In this document: positions 25,101 through 36,355 of the stretch, one piece after another
Layout of the letters: each line of letters opens with the position of its first letter
Position numbering within the stretch: position 1 is the first letter of the stretch
Assembly (NCBI GenBank): GCA_946699065.1
Contig: CAMPDV010000122.1
Location: 628,001-692,000 of the forward strand
Direction: 5' to 3'
DNA: 64,000 nt
From: Loxodes magnus
Lineage: Eukaryota; Ciliophora; Karyorelictea; Loxodida; Loxodidae
The notes under the pieces: generated by a model
Told to the model about the DNA's origin: nothing
The model's database searches: none
What the model saw: the letters and a program-made list of their open reading frames with translations, nothing else
Made by a program: the position numbers and the translations under genes

Positions 25101-26716
25101 CGATGAATATAACAAAGTTTCAATAATGAGTAGAAGATGGAATAATGAGTACTAAACTTAATTCCGTAGTAATAGAATTCGTAACATATAATAAAGATAT
25201 AAACTACTTTTTGTATAATAACATTATATTTATTGTTACAAGTTCAGGGCTACTTTAGAAAAAATAGACAACATTACCTCTTAAGATGCAATTGTACTAC
25301 AGTAAAGGGGATTTTGTTAGATTATTTTTAGAAATATGCTATGTGTTATTCGTGGCATATTATATTTATAACTCTTTAAGCAGAGTGTGAGTAAGATGAA
25401 AGGGGTATTAAAACTGATATCAAGATATTATCTATCCAATGCCTTAATATAAAAAATGATTAAGGAATAGAGCAAAGCCTGAAATTTTAAGAAAACTTGT
25501 ATTTGCCTTTGAACCAATTACAATTCTAGATTTAACTTCGGGTACAATTTCCACTGTATGCGCCATATAATGAATAATTTTTATCATGTAAGATAGATCG
25601 TTCTCTAAACTACCTATAAGTGAATATGAAATTAAATTTTGGAGTAAAATGGAAAATCTAGTTATTATGTTTAGAGCTTATGGAATCACCGCTAGTTTGA
25701 ATTTGGTAATATTATCGATAAGAGTACTAACAAGCATATCTTCTATTAAACATATGCAAGTATTAAATAAAGCAGTTAACTATTCTAAATACGATATCTC
25801 ATATTTTGTCTTTATGCTCTTTGTATTCTTGATTGGATTCATTTTACTAGGACACGTTGCTTTTGGAGCTCATCACCCTTTATATAACAATATAGGATTA
25901 GCATTTATAGAAACTTTTTACACAATTACTGGAACTTTTGACTGGAATAGTTTAAAATCAGCAGATTCAATAATAGCACCTCTGTATATAATGCTATTTG
26001 TTATCTTATATTTTCTAATGATTATTAATATATTCATTGCGATTGAAAGAAAAGCATTCCTAAAAGCTAAGGAATCACCTATTAACACTGAAATTGCTGG
26101 ATTCTGTGAAACAATTAAGTATGGAATAGATTAGCTTAAAGAAAAGGCTTAGATATGAAAGATCTTGAAATAGCAGAAAAAATAAGAGTAAAATTAATAA
26201 GAAAGTTAAACAAAAGGTAACTAAGAAAACGAAACTAAAAGAGATATAAATCATTTCTAGAAAGCTTTAAATCAAATAGAACTAGGAATTGAAGAAACTA
26301 ATGATTGCCAAAAATGATCTCATAATGTTTTGGGTCATATAAACATTATTGAAAGTTTTAAAAAAAAATTTAGTTATGGAATAGAAGAAAGTATAAATAT
26401 ATCAAGAAAGTAGCAAATGAGAGGAATCAAAAAATCAAAAAACTAAAACGAGCTTGAATCGAAAAATCTTTATGAATTGCTTAATTATTGGAATGTTCTA
26501 CAAATCACAAGTAGTTATTTTGGTAGACAGATTAATGAATTAGACATTATTCACTATTAATTAGATTAAAAAGTCAAAAAAATTTTCGATAAATTCATAA
26601 AATAGCAAGAAGAACAAAAAAAGTTATATGAAGAGCTTGGAAAGGAATAAATTATTAGCAAAACACTTGAAAAGAAAAATAAAGAAATGGAGTAGTTGAT
26701 TAAGATGTATGATTGA
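22118..26716 (+). CDS. Polycystin (PKD/TRPP) cation channel with two channel units in one chain
   Basis: 1524 residues with a 24-nt intron removed, TGA stop 26714-26716. Unit 1 (nt ~22480-24260): TM1, a polycystin extracellular domain (VYSSLTQMLSPG, RRVKLEEN, GGYFIYYNFYNQT), TM2, a long charged linker, then TM3-TM6 ending IFAYQASFGS, a pore-like segment (FMNCFFQILGYT) and LQSLITVIINSTY. Unit 2 (nt ~24570-26080) repeats the order: TM1, an ectodomain with GGIVLSIDP and a final FVTYNKDINYF, TM2, TM3-6 with LLGHVAFGAHH, pore-like FIETFYTITGTFDW, and YFLMIINIFIAI. A C-terminal coiled coil follows, as in PKD2. Canonical PKD2 has one such unit and assembles as a tetramer; this one could assemble as a dimer (inference). 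Ciliary or plasma membrane Ca2+ channel likely. Dozens of in-frame TGA=Trp. Confidence 0.88.
22349..22372 (+). other. Probable 24-nt intron
   Basis: GTAATA donor, TTAG acceptor, AT-rich, length divisible by three. The frame is open either way, so it is inferred from likeness to the other introns. Confidence 0.55.
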
Positions 26717-26983
26717 AATAGTTAGAAATATAATAATTTCTATTTAATTTTTAATATGCTTTTCATTTTTATTTCTTATCTATTAAATAAAGTTATATCT
26801 TTAAATCTTTGACTAAATTAACTTATTTATTCTTTAATGATAAGTTCTTCTTAATATCCTTTATAATGCATTTATAGTTACCAACATTTCATTTCTCCAA
26901 GAGTAATTTTTAATCTCAAGTATATTTAGTTGCTAATTATTTTCTTTATTTTAAATAATGCAGCTAATTTATTTTCTCCTTTA

Positions 26984-28467
26984 TTTTATTGATTTATATT
27001 TTGCCTTACTGTTTATTAACTATTCTAGTTAACTTAATTTTCATTTAATCCTAAATTGATAAGCATTTTATCACTTATTTCCTTTGCTTTATCATGAATT
27101 GTTTACATATCTTTTGATACTCTTACAGTATTTCTCAAATCTGTTATAATGCTCATTGCTTATTAAACTCGTTCTCTTTAAGATTAATCATCTCATTTAA
27201 ACCCTAAACATTTCGATAGGAACTAATAATAGTTTTTGACAGATTCTAAAATAGTCACTTTTACAGTACTTTTAGTTATATATTTATTTACCTTCAATTA
27301 GAATGTTCCAAGCTCTAAGATTACACTAGGAATATTTAAATTATCAAGCATAAAGGAATGAACTTTTTCCTTTAATCTATCAAAATCTTGCAAAAGTTAT
27401 TTTTCTTCTGAATCTCATTTTTATAAGTTTGTAGTGTTTTGCTCTATTTTTACTTCTAAGTTTAACATAAAATTTCTTCATTGCTTTTCTAAATCAGAAG
27501 CTTCTTCTAATTGGGAATTACTTAACTAGAAATAACTATTTCACTGATGTTTCAAAAATAGCATTCTAATTTGATTTTAGTTATACTTGCTTAGTAATTG
27601 CTAAATGCTGCTAATGTTTCTCAACAGTCTTTTTTATCCCATTCAATTTAGAAAGCCTCCATGCAAAAAATAATTAACTCATTGCTTTTATCCACTCTTA
27701 GCTTCTACCAATACTATTTCGTTATTGTTATGAGGAAACTTTAACTCTTCACTTCCTCAGTAAATATCTAAAGAATTAGGAAGCATAGTGAAAGCCATTG
27801 CACTACAATTCACATGTTAACTAGGTCTTCCTAATCCTCAAGGAGATTATCATTAAAGCTAATTTTCTTAAGTTTTGACTCATAAAGGGAAATCAATTTA
27901 GTTTCTTTTCCCACCTTCATTTTAAGTCTTAATCTGTTATTCTTCTTCACTTACTAGAACATCAATGTAAGAAGATTTAAATTTGTTATACTAATGGCCC
28001 TTCTCTTGGAAAAGCTTAACATCAAAGTAGACAGAACCATTTACTTCATAAGCGAATTCTTTTTCCTTAATATCCTGTATGAAATCTATAATTTCAGGTA
28101 TTAATTCGCTATCTCTTACAATCATATTAGGTAAATCTACATTTAAACTCCTCATTTCATCTAAGTATAAGTTTTCCTGATATCGAGCGTATTCTTTAAA
28201 AGACATTCCTTATTATAAAGCATGGGCAGTTGATTAATCATTGATATCTGGTATATTCATGCATGTTACAACATCATATTTAAAATAGTTTCCTAGTATT
28301 CTGCATATACTATCGCCTACTACATATCATCTACTATCTCCTACATTACAAATAGTTGGTCTACACATAAATCAGTATACTTTATTTGCGTTATTAGCAA
28401 TAAATTCTTCTTTTAAGTTAAAGAGTTGAAGAGCTTCAAACCAGTTCTATATTGATTAGTGACGCAT
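26984..28467 (-). CDS. Cysteinyl-tRNA-synthetase-like protein, left copy (3' end unresolved)
   Basis: Identical to residues 1-494 of the right copy: ATG at 28467, LPNMIVRDSELIPEI in the CP1-like part, then SPWGLGRP and NCSAM. The HIGH and KMSKS motifs are missing, as described for the right copy. Beyond 26984 the sequence leaves the repeat and the frame stays open without TGA (KGENKLAALFKIKKI and onward), running toward the convergent polycystin stop. The C-terminus thus differs from the right copy and its stop cannot be placed. Possibly the 5' part of a duplicated gene that captured a new tail. Confidence 0.75.
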
Positions 28468-28711
28468 TAAGGCTATGAAGTCATAGGTTATTAGCAATGC
28501 AATAACTCTATAATTTAAATGAAGCAACTAAGTATTAAATAATATAAAGAATAGAGTAAGATTAGCCTATTACACCACTAATTAAACCTACTTTCTGTTT
28601 ATTTATTAGCATCTATTTATATCAACTCACTAAAGTTACTTTACCTTATTTAGAGTAGCCAATTTAATTATTCAAATTAATTAATTAAGAGATTTACGTA
28701 ATTAAGTTAAA
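26984..28711. repeat. Left arm of a 1728-bp inverted repeat
   Basis: Reverse complement of 39632-41359. Both arms are exactly 1728 bp with no indels, and every segment I compared matched base for base. Boundaries are sharp: flanks differ from the next base. It contains the CysRS-like gene and ~244 bp upstream of its ATG. The arms face away from each other, with a 10,920-bp spacer. Confidence 0.92.
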
Positions 28712-29552
28712 GCAATATTAGTAATTAAAGAAAATTGTAATTATTTCATAAATACTAAATTTATTAGCTATATTTATGATAAAGCAATTAAAATTTCTCT
28801 ATTTTAGCTATTTATCAAAAATGAAATATTATTAGTAAAAATGACTTTAGAATGCATAATTCATCTAATTATGTAAAGTAAAAAAGATTTTATACTCTCT
28901 TCAGAAAGTAAAACAGATAAATTGGATGTTTTTTATCACAACTAAACATCAATAAGTAGTAACCCCTTCTTCATTGCGTAGTTGTAGCTTAAATGCTATA
29001 GGCAAAAGAGATAAAAAGCTTCCATTTAATTTAAATGATCATATTAATTCCTTCTGAATTACAACATATTAAAAGCATTAAAAGAATGTTTAGCTTAGAT
29101 AATTCTAAAGAAATATTCATAAATTTTACTTTAATAAAAGAATAATATTAATGAAATAATCCTTAATATTAAACGAAATAAAATTGTGTATCTTAAGATA
29201 TCAAATTAAAGGAAGTGAAGTATCAGTATTTTTAATATAGGCAAAATCAAATTTTTAGCCAGTAAGGATTGGATAATTAAATACTCTTACTTGTAATTTT
29301 AATATAATTTCTACTAAATTTGGCTTGAAGTTCAATGAAATTAGATTAAAACTTCAGCTAAAAAGTTATATAAATTAATTTTAAATTTATAAATCAAGTT
29401 TCCTTAGTTAAATATAGAGATTAAACCTTTAAAGGAATTAAAATTAATTAAATACCTTTATATGTTTATTTTATATTAAATACCTATGTAGTTGTTTTAA
29501 GAAATAAGCTTAGCTTACTTGTAAATAGTATGAGAGTTATTGAATTAAATAA
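28712..29552. other. AT-rich stretch inside the inverted-repeat spacer
   Basis: No gene or RNA recognised. Confidence 0.5.
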
Positions 29553-32262
29553 TCATTCAAAAGTGTTGAAAATTATGTCTGAGTGATCATCTTCAATTAA
29601 AGAGAAAGAAGTATGATCTGATTTAGAGGCGTTCTCTTTGTATTCTGCTAGCTAGTGAAGAAATTAAACTGCTTCTTCTTATCCGTTTAAATAATAAGGT
29701 GCTTCGCACGGCTTTTTTTCAACTGTGCAACAGCATACAAAAATCTGTTTCGGTAGATTTTTAAGTGCTTTAAACATTTCATCATCTGATCTATCACTTC
29801 CGATACAGAGTATGAAATCAACACAAGGTTGAATTCTTTTAACAATTTCAATAGCAAGATTACCTTTATCTATTCCTTATGGCATAACTTCAACGTAATA
29901 TTATCCTGTCCATATTACGACATCAAAAAAGGATTTTAAAATTATATCTAGCTAATTTATAAGCTCCTTTGCTTATCATGATCCAACATCTACATCACAA
30001 TTATGGTAGCAAAATCGTACAGAATTAGATTTTATCTGTATGTAGGAACCATCAGTACGCTCACAGCACTCTTGCATAATATTGATACACATTTGCTTTC
30101 ACGAAATATCTATTTTTTCATTTCTGGTCCATTCTTCTCTTCACCTAAGCTCACAGCCATTCTCTGCTACAAGGTTTAAATTGTCTATAAATCCAAATCA
30201 AGCTTAAAGGTCAGTTTTTTCTTTTGAACTAATAAGAACCACAACATTTGAAGGATTTAAACACAAACTTTACAAAGTTGAAATAGTTTATTGTGAAGGC
30301 TAGTCTTTATCAGGAAATGCTCCTTCATATACCAAAAAAAATAATTTTCTGCTACTAGTTTTAGCCTTTTCCGTTATGCAGGATGCATGCTAAAAATCTT
30401 TAGGCAGTAATATGATTCTATGAGACATTCCAAAACCTGCCTATACAATTTGATAGTTTTAGAAATCAACCTAAGATTTCTTCAAGTTTTTAATAAAGAA
30501 ATTTGCCCAGTTTTATATACTGTGCTTGGTAATATAATTGATATCTTTCAAATGCTTCTATTTACTTTCTTAAGTATCTTATTCAATAGCTTGATACATA
30601 GCATTGCTTACTTGGTTAATATCAAATGGATTTACTCTTATAATTTAATTCAAGCTTCTACTTGTTCCGGCAAACTCACTTAATATAATAGTTCCTTACT
30701 TGCAAGCATTATATTCAAAAGGAGCTAAGCATAGGCCATCTCTAAAGGTTGTGTTTATGACACAATCAGCTATTTGATAAAAGATAACTCTTTCTTATAA
30801 ATCAAAATGCTTTTCTATGGTTTGAAGTTTATTTCCATGAGTTTTTATTTTATTACTCCAGTATTATATCACTTCCCTTACTCTAACTTCCTCTTCGAAA
30901 GTTACTCCTTTTACTGGTATTAGTAATTGAATAAGTATTGTATCCTAACTTAACTATTGCTGCAATAATCTATAGTAAGCTTCGAACTTCAAGGTTATGC
31001 CAGAGAATTCTCTAAGACGATCAATAGCTAAAAAGACAAATTTTCCTTTGTATTGATCTTTAAGGAAATTGACTTAGAGTTATACTTCAGGAACTAAAAG
31101 AGCTTTATCAATGAACTCTTTCTAAACTGCAACATTAGAGATTAAGATTTTTATAGTTCTTCCATAGTATTTAATAGTAAACTTCTAGTCATCTGTATCA
31201 TATTATAATCCAAGTAAACGTTTACAACTGGTTATGAAATGACGCGCATATTCAAACTAATGAAAAGCAATCACATTATTGCATAAAAGGGAATTAATAA
31301 TCTCTTCTCTCATTGGTAGCATTCTGTAAATCTCAGATGAGGGAAAAGGAACGTGCAAATGAAATCCAAGATTTGCTTAATTTAATCTTTGTGATATAAA
31401 ACTTGAAACAAGCATTAAATGGATATCATGAATCCATATCATGTCATTTGGTTTAAATATTTGTAAAATTGCGGCAGCAAATTGCTCATTCATGATGCGA
31501 TAAGCTTATCAATCTTCTTCTGTGTATTTTTGCAATCTAAATGAAAGCTTACTCTTTCATCAATATATTAATATCCACCATATGGTGAAAAAGAGGGGCT
31601 AGAAATTGAGATATAAAGGAGTATATTGCTTTATCCACTATCGTATTATCTAAAAAAACTGGAATACAATTTATTGCTTTAAATTGCTATCTCAACTCCT
31701 CTTTGTCTTCGGTCTACTGACCAGGCCATCCCACTCATGTAATTTTGAAATTATGAGTTAACTTGCTTAAAAAGGGAATTAGCATCCCATCTCTTTCTTT
31801 CGTTACTCACTTTCCTTATTCTCTAATTATATTGAAAGGAAGAAAAAAAGAGGCAATGATTACATGATCGCTAGGTTCAAGTTCAACAGAACTTTCCTCG
31901 TTTTATTTTACATGTTTTTATTTCTTGACAGGAGTTTCTTTAACAATATGCCTTGAAATAGACGATTAATCATCATCGTGAATTATAATCTCTTAACCTG
32001 ATGTAAGCAATTTTCTGTTTCCCTGTATAGATTCTCATCTCTAAATTTCTCCATTCTTTATGTAAAGATATTTGTAATCAACATTTGTGCTAACTGGTAG
32101 TCTAATGAATCCAGATCAAATAGGATATGTTTATTCATCAGTGAACAAAGGTAATGAATATTCGTATTGTCAGTTTCCTAATTCATTCACATTTCCTATA
32201 ACAGAAACTGATTCTCCAAATTCAGTCTAAGTTTTGAAATTAAAAGTCACTTTACAAGACAT
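29553..32262 (-). CDS. CBM20 - trehalose-6-phosphate synthase - phosphatase-like protein
   Basis: 897 residues with a 16-nt intron. The N-terminal ~100 residues form a starch-binding CBM20 (VIGNVNELGNWQYE; the LGNW Trp is TGA). The GT20 synthase domain follows: VGWPG, IPVFLD, then FLAPLFHH, EEDWQAYRIMNEQFA (Trp=TGA), IWIHDIHLML and LGFHLHVPFPSSEI. The C-terminal HAD/TPP-like domain has LFFLVYEGAFPD where DxDGT is expected, AENGCELR, and CIGSDRSDDEMF near the end. Loss of the motif I aspartates argues that the phosphatase half is inactive, as in class II TPS proteins of plants. Synthase activity is plausible but HDIHLML deviates from HDYHLML. Likely cytosolic carbohydrate metabolism or signalling. 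Head-to-head with the SNARE gene, 4 bp between ATGs. Confidence 0.92.
31537..31552 (-). other. 16-nt intron in TPS gene
   Basis: Sequence gtaagctttcatttag. Splicing joins HHMVDINILMKE to LQKYTEEDWQAY and restores the GT20 frame; without it the conserved block is out of frame. Confidence 0.85.
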
Positions 32263-32266
32263 TTTT
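32263..32266. promoter_or_regulatory. 4-bp divergent start-to-start gap
   Basis: The reverse ATG (32262-32260) of the TPS gene and the ATG of the SNARE gene (32267-32269) are separated by tttt only. The CBM20 N-terminus is family-typical at this Met, so the TPS start cannot easily move. Confidence 0.65.
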
Positions 32267-32922
32267 ATGTATACAAAAGCTTAATTTCGAAAAGACTGCG
32301 AAAACGCAGAAAAATCAATTAACAGTCTCAAGAAATTATAATAAGAAAGGAAACAACTTGCTTCAATAAAGTAGAGCACTGGACGAGTCGAATATAAAAT
32401 TCGTGGAGAAATGCAAGCTTTGGCTGTAGAAATAGATCATCTTTTTAGATCACTTTAGCTTTCAACTAATCTTGCTATTGAAGAGACTGAAAAGAGACAA
32501 GAAATCATAAAAGCATACGAAAATCAATACTTTGACATTAAAAAAGAAGAAGAATCTTTAAAAATTTAAAAGCAGCCAACATAAAAGAAAGACCCTGAAG
32601 TTCTTACTAATCAATAGCTACAATTATATTAAAAATCACTTTATTCATAGTAAGAAGAAACTTTAGAAGGTATTTAAGGAACTGTAGAAAATCTTGGCAA
32701 TATTGGAAAAAACATTAACTAAGAGCTTCTAATTCATAATAAACTAATGGATCATGTTGACACTAATGTAATTTTTAAATATAGGTAGATAAAACAACTA
32801 CTAAATTAGATAATTTAAACTTTAAGATTTAGAAACTTTTGAGAAAGATGTCTAACTCTTGTTGTCTTTGCTTTATTCTAATACTGAGCATTACATTAGT
32901 TCTTATTTTAATATTCCTTTGA
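32267..32922 (+). CDS. Qc-SNARE (syntaxin 6/8-like), one 17-nt intron
   Basis: 212 residues to TGA 32920-32922. The N-terminal half is helical. The SNARE motif runs from EETLEGIQGTVENLGNI through INQELLIHNKLMDHVDTN, then across the intron VDKTTTKLDNLNFKIQKLL. The central zero-layer glutamine (INQEL) is encoded by TAA. A C-terminal TM anchor (CCLCFILILSITLVLILIFL) follows and the reading meets TGA exactly at its end, where Qc-SNAREs normally stop. The frame continues with WLKYFRFKFKK to another TGA ~75 nt on, so the first TGA could also be Trp. Membrane fusion in the endosomal/Golgi system is expected. Confidence 0.88.
32768..32784 (+). other. 17-nt intron in SNARE gene
   Basis: Sequence gtaatttttaaatatag, inside the SNARE motif. 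Without removal the helix loses register and frame. Confidence 0.85.
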
Positions 32923-33594
32923 TTGAAATATTTTCGTTTTAAGTTTAAAAAATTAACTTAGCAACACAAAATTTAATTAACTAAAGATCTCTCTCATATA
33001 TAAAATAAATCTAAACCAAATTGAAATAGAAATTTACAGAATAAGAGAAAGTAGTATTATAACTATAGCTTAAGCCTTTTAATTTCCTTATTCTTTCTTA
33101 TCTTTTCAATTTTGCTTGAAAATACTCTTAAAATTTCAAAAATAAACCAAATTAATAAAAATAATAGCTAATAAAATTTGGTTAAACACATTAAAAATAA
33201 TATATTTTGCTAAAGAAAAATAGACAAGATAGTTTATTTATTTAGTAATAACATCTAAACTATTCTAAACTAATTTTATTCTATTTTATTTTATTGTAGA
33301 TGCTAAGCTGTATTTATCAAAATCATATTGATACATATCTAAAATACTTCTCACTGTTACTTGCTAATACTTTAATTGTTACTATTTATTTAATTTAAAA
33401 CTTTATCAGAACTTTTTTCGAACTAGTTCTTAATCTTGCAAAATAAGTAATTAGTTATTTGAAAAGCTAACTATATTTCGATAAGATAGGCTTTAAATGT
33501 TGGATAATTAGTATATGAAAAATTTTAATTGACATGAAAAAGATAAAGAAGGAAGTTTCAAAAATAAAATATTTATTCTGATATTTTAAAGAGT
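32923..33594. other. Region between convergent genes
   Basis: AT-rich; may include a few extra SNARE codons if the TGA at 32920 is read through. Nothing else seen. Confidence 0.4.
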
Positions 33595-34112
33595 TCAAGT
33601 GAGAGAGCTCCATAAATCTTCTATATCTGCTTTCTTTAATTTTAATATCAAATCTTTTCTCCTTATTCTGAAATAACTCTGTTCTGGAACAATTGAAGAG
33701 TTTAATCTATGTCATAGCTTACTTTTTTAAGTAAAGTCTCAAAATGTTTGTTGGATTCATCTAAATTTGAAGATCGAGAGATTTTTTTTCGAATTAAATA
33801 TTTACTTATTCCTCTTGAAGTCCTTCTATGTTTATATATATTGTTACAAACTCGCTTTCGCTATTTCAACTAAATTTATCTATTTTTTAATATTGAACTT
33901 TGATCTACTCTGTTATTTCTGTAGACTCAAGTTTCAAAGGATCTCCACCATGAGCCAATTTTACAGGTAATTCACTGTTTTCCTTTTTAGCATGAGCATA
34001 ATAATACTGAATAAAGACTTACTGACAATTCTCCTTTCTTTTTGACAGATTCTTGAAGTGCTGAATCCTGCTTCTTAAGTTGAGGTTGTTCAGTGTTCTC
34101 TGAAGTCTCCAT
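33595..34112 (-). CDS. CS-domain (SGT1/p23-like) co-chaperone-like protein, two 16-nt introns
   Basis: 161 residues. A charged N-terminal leader (METSENTEQPQLKKQ) is followed by YYYAHAKKENSELP. The CS domain then follows: KIDKFSWNSESEFVTIYI (Trp=TGA at 33866-33868), INIEGLQEEQVNIQFEKKS, then across the second intron LNSSIVPEQSYF and LILKLKKADIEDLWSSL before TGA 33595. The IVPEQS and LKKA segments match SGT1-type CS domains, which contact Hsp90. Both introns are needed to keep the domain in frame. Likely cytosolic co-chaperone. Confidence 0.85.
33707..33722 (-). other. 16-nt intron 2 of CS-domain gene
   Basis: Sequence gtaagctatgacatag; restores the IVPEQS frame. Confidence 0.75.
34007..34022 (-). 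other. 16-nt intron 1 of CS-domain gene
   Basis: Sequence gtaagtctttattcag; phase 0, joins GELS to YYYAHAKK. Confidence 0.8.
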
Positions 34113-36355
34113 TAAATGAATAAATTATTATTTGCAAGAACATTTTAAGTTAACACTTCAGCATAAGAAAATTCTAAAGTTAAAATAGAAAATTCTAGAA
34201 ATTCTTTAACTCTCCATAAATGGATTTACTCTATTTCCTACTCCTATATCCAATTAATTTATTATCTTCCTTACTATTATTATTTATACCCTATCTAATT
34301 TTTTTAAATCTAAGTTATGCAATATTTTAGAAAAGCTTAAGGCTAAATAGGAATCTAGATTTTAGGTTTAACATATAAAGATATTTTAAACTTCTTATAG
34401 ATATATTGAATTAAAAACCTTTTAATAGATGCATGGCTTATATAGAATAATTGCATTCTATATCAATATATAAGCTTAAGAATTAATAGCGAATAATAGA
34501 CTTATATACCTAATTTATCTTATATAGCTATTTATCTTTTACTATTTTAGATTTATTTAATTAAATCTTAACATCTGAAGGAATATTTTTATAATTTTAC
34601 ACAAATTTTATAGTGATTTGAGTACGTAAAAAGCTATTTAATTTAGTAAAAATATAAATTTAGAAAGTTAAGCATTAAAAGAATAAATTGCTATTAATGT
34701 GGTTTTCTTAATATTTCCTGTCTAATTGATATATAATTAGAATTAAATAGCCTAGTAACTAAATTTTACTTATAAAGAATACTTTTATTTTAAATTGTTA
34801 AATTCACAACTAAATTAAATAGTAAAAGGGCAATCTATTGAATAAATTGAATATTAAAGCACCCATGATATCTATGCAGTTTTAGTTGCCTTTAATTATT
34901 TTTGTTTACTTAGCTAGTTTAAATTTTTATTTAAAGCATGATTATACTTAAAACATATTGATATAAACAATTTATTAACTAAAATCAAAATAAGAGTAAA
35001 ATAATTAGAATGCTAGCTTCATACATTCCCCTATGCAAAATAACTTCGTTTGGTAAAATCAATTTAAATAATCAACAAGAAGGACTTAATTATAAGATTA
35101 AGCATCAATTAAGGTAATAAATTTATCTTTTCTCTATCTTGCTTTTGCTAATAGGACTTTTTATAAGATATTGTCACAAAATTATATCTAAGTTTATATG
35201 CAGATGGAGCTTTGCTACATTAACTTATGTATAATAATTTAAAATATTGTAAATATATTAATTATCTTATTTATTTTCTTGATTTACTAAGCAAAGTTTT
35301 AAGAATTATAGATATTTTGTAATTTAAATGTAGAATTATAGATGCTATAAGAATAATTATCTATGCTTTATATAAAATTAAAATAAAATAGTCAAATGCT
35401 GCTACTATTAAAATGCTAAGCTATTATGAGTTTAACGAAGAATAATTATCAATTATGAGATTATTGATGAAGTAATAACGTTGCTTTATTATTTATGATT
35501 TATCAAATGCTTTAGATATTATACTGAAGATTTAGCAAGAAAGTTTCCAATATTTTAATTGCAGACTGATGTCTACGTTTATTAATCCTTGATTTAATTT
35601 AAAAATACAATTCAGCTCTCAGAGTAAAGCAATCCTAAATCAGTGAATTACAAGTTTGTTTAACTAGTTTTTGATATATAATTTATTAAGCTAATGCTAA
35701 ATAAATGTAAAATAGATAATAATAATACTTACCTTTTAAACACTTAAATTCTATCATATAAAAGCAATAATATTTAAGCCTAAAAGGAATTAATTAATAT
35801 ATTAAACTAAGAATTAAGACTACTTAGTAAAATATTAAGTCTATTGTTTAAATATCTCTCATATGCTATTTTCGTTTTTAGATATAATTCTTTATTTGAT
35901 AAAAGACTGGAGGATATAAAATCGACTAATTTTTATTACTTGTTTGGAGATTTAAGCCATTAAAGATTTATATAAGTTAAGGAAAAAATTACCTTAGTGT
36001 TATGATTTACTAATATAAGATGATATGAATATAAATAGTATGGCATTTAGAAATGATGTGTAATTTGTAATTTTTATTGTTTATTAGAATTATTAAATCT
36101 TAAATTTAAAATTAGAGTACTAAAAATATATTAAAGCTATATCTTCTTATAGTGCTATTTTTTATATTAAATAGTTTATCAATCCTATAGAATGCTATTA
36201 GATAACATTTATAAATAAGTTAATAGAAGCATAGTGTAAATCTTAAATAGAAAATTAAAGAGTGTTGAGTTTAAAGCATAAGGTATATGAAAGTCTTAGT
36301 ATTAAATTCATAATCCATTTTAATTTAACAATTGTAATATTAACCTCATTTTGTA
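34113..36355. other. Long AT-rich intergenic stretch
   Basis: 2.2 kb with no supportable gene, RNA or repeat. Confidence 0.5.

Noticed and set aside
30420..30683. 87-codon plus-strand open frame
   Set aside because: Antisense shadow of the trehalose-phosphate synthase gene.
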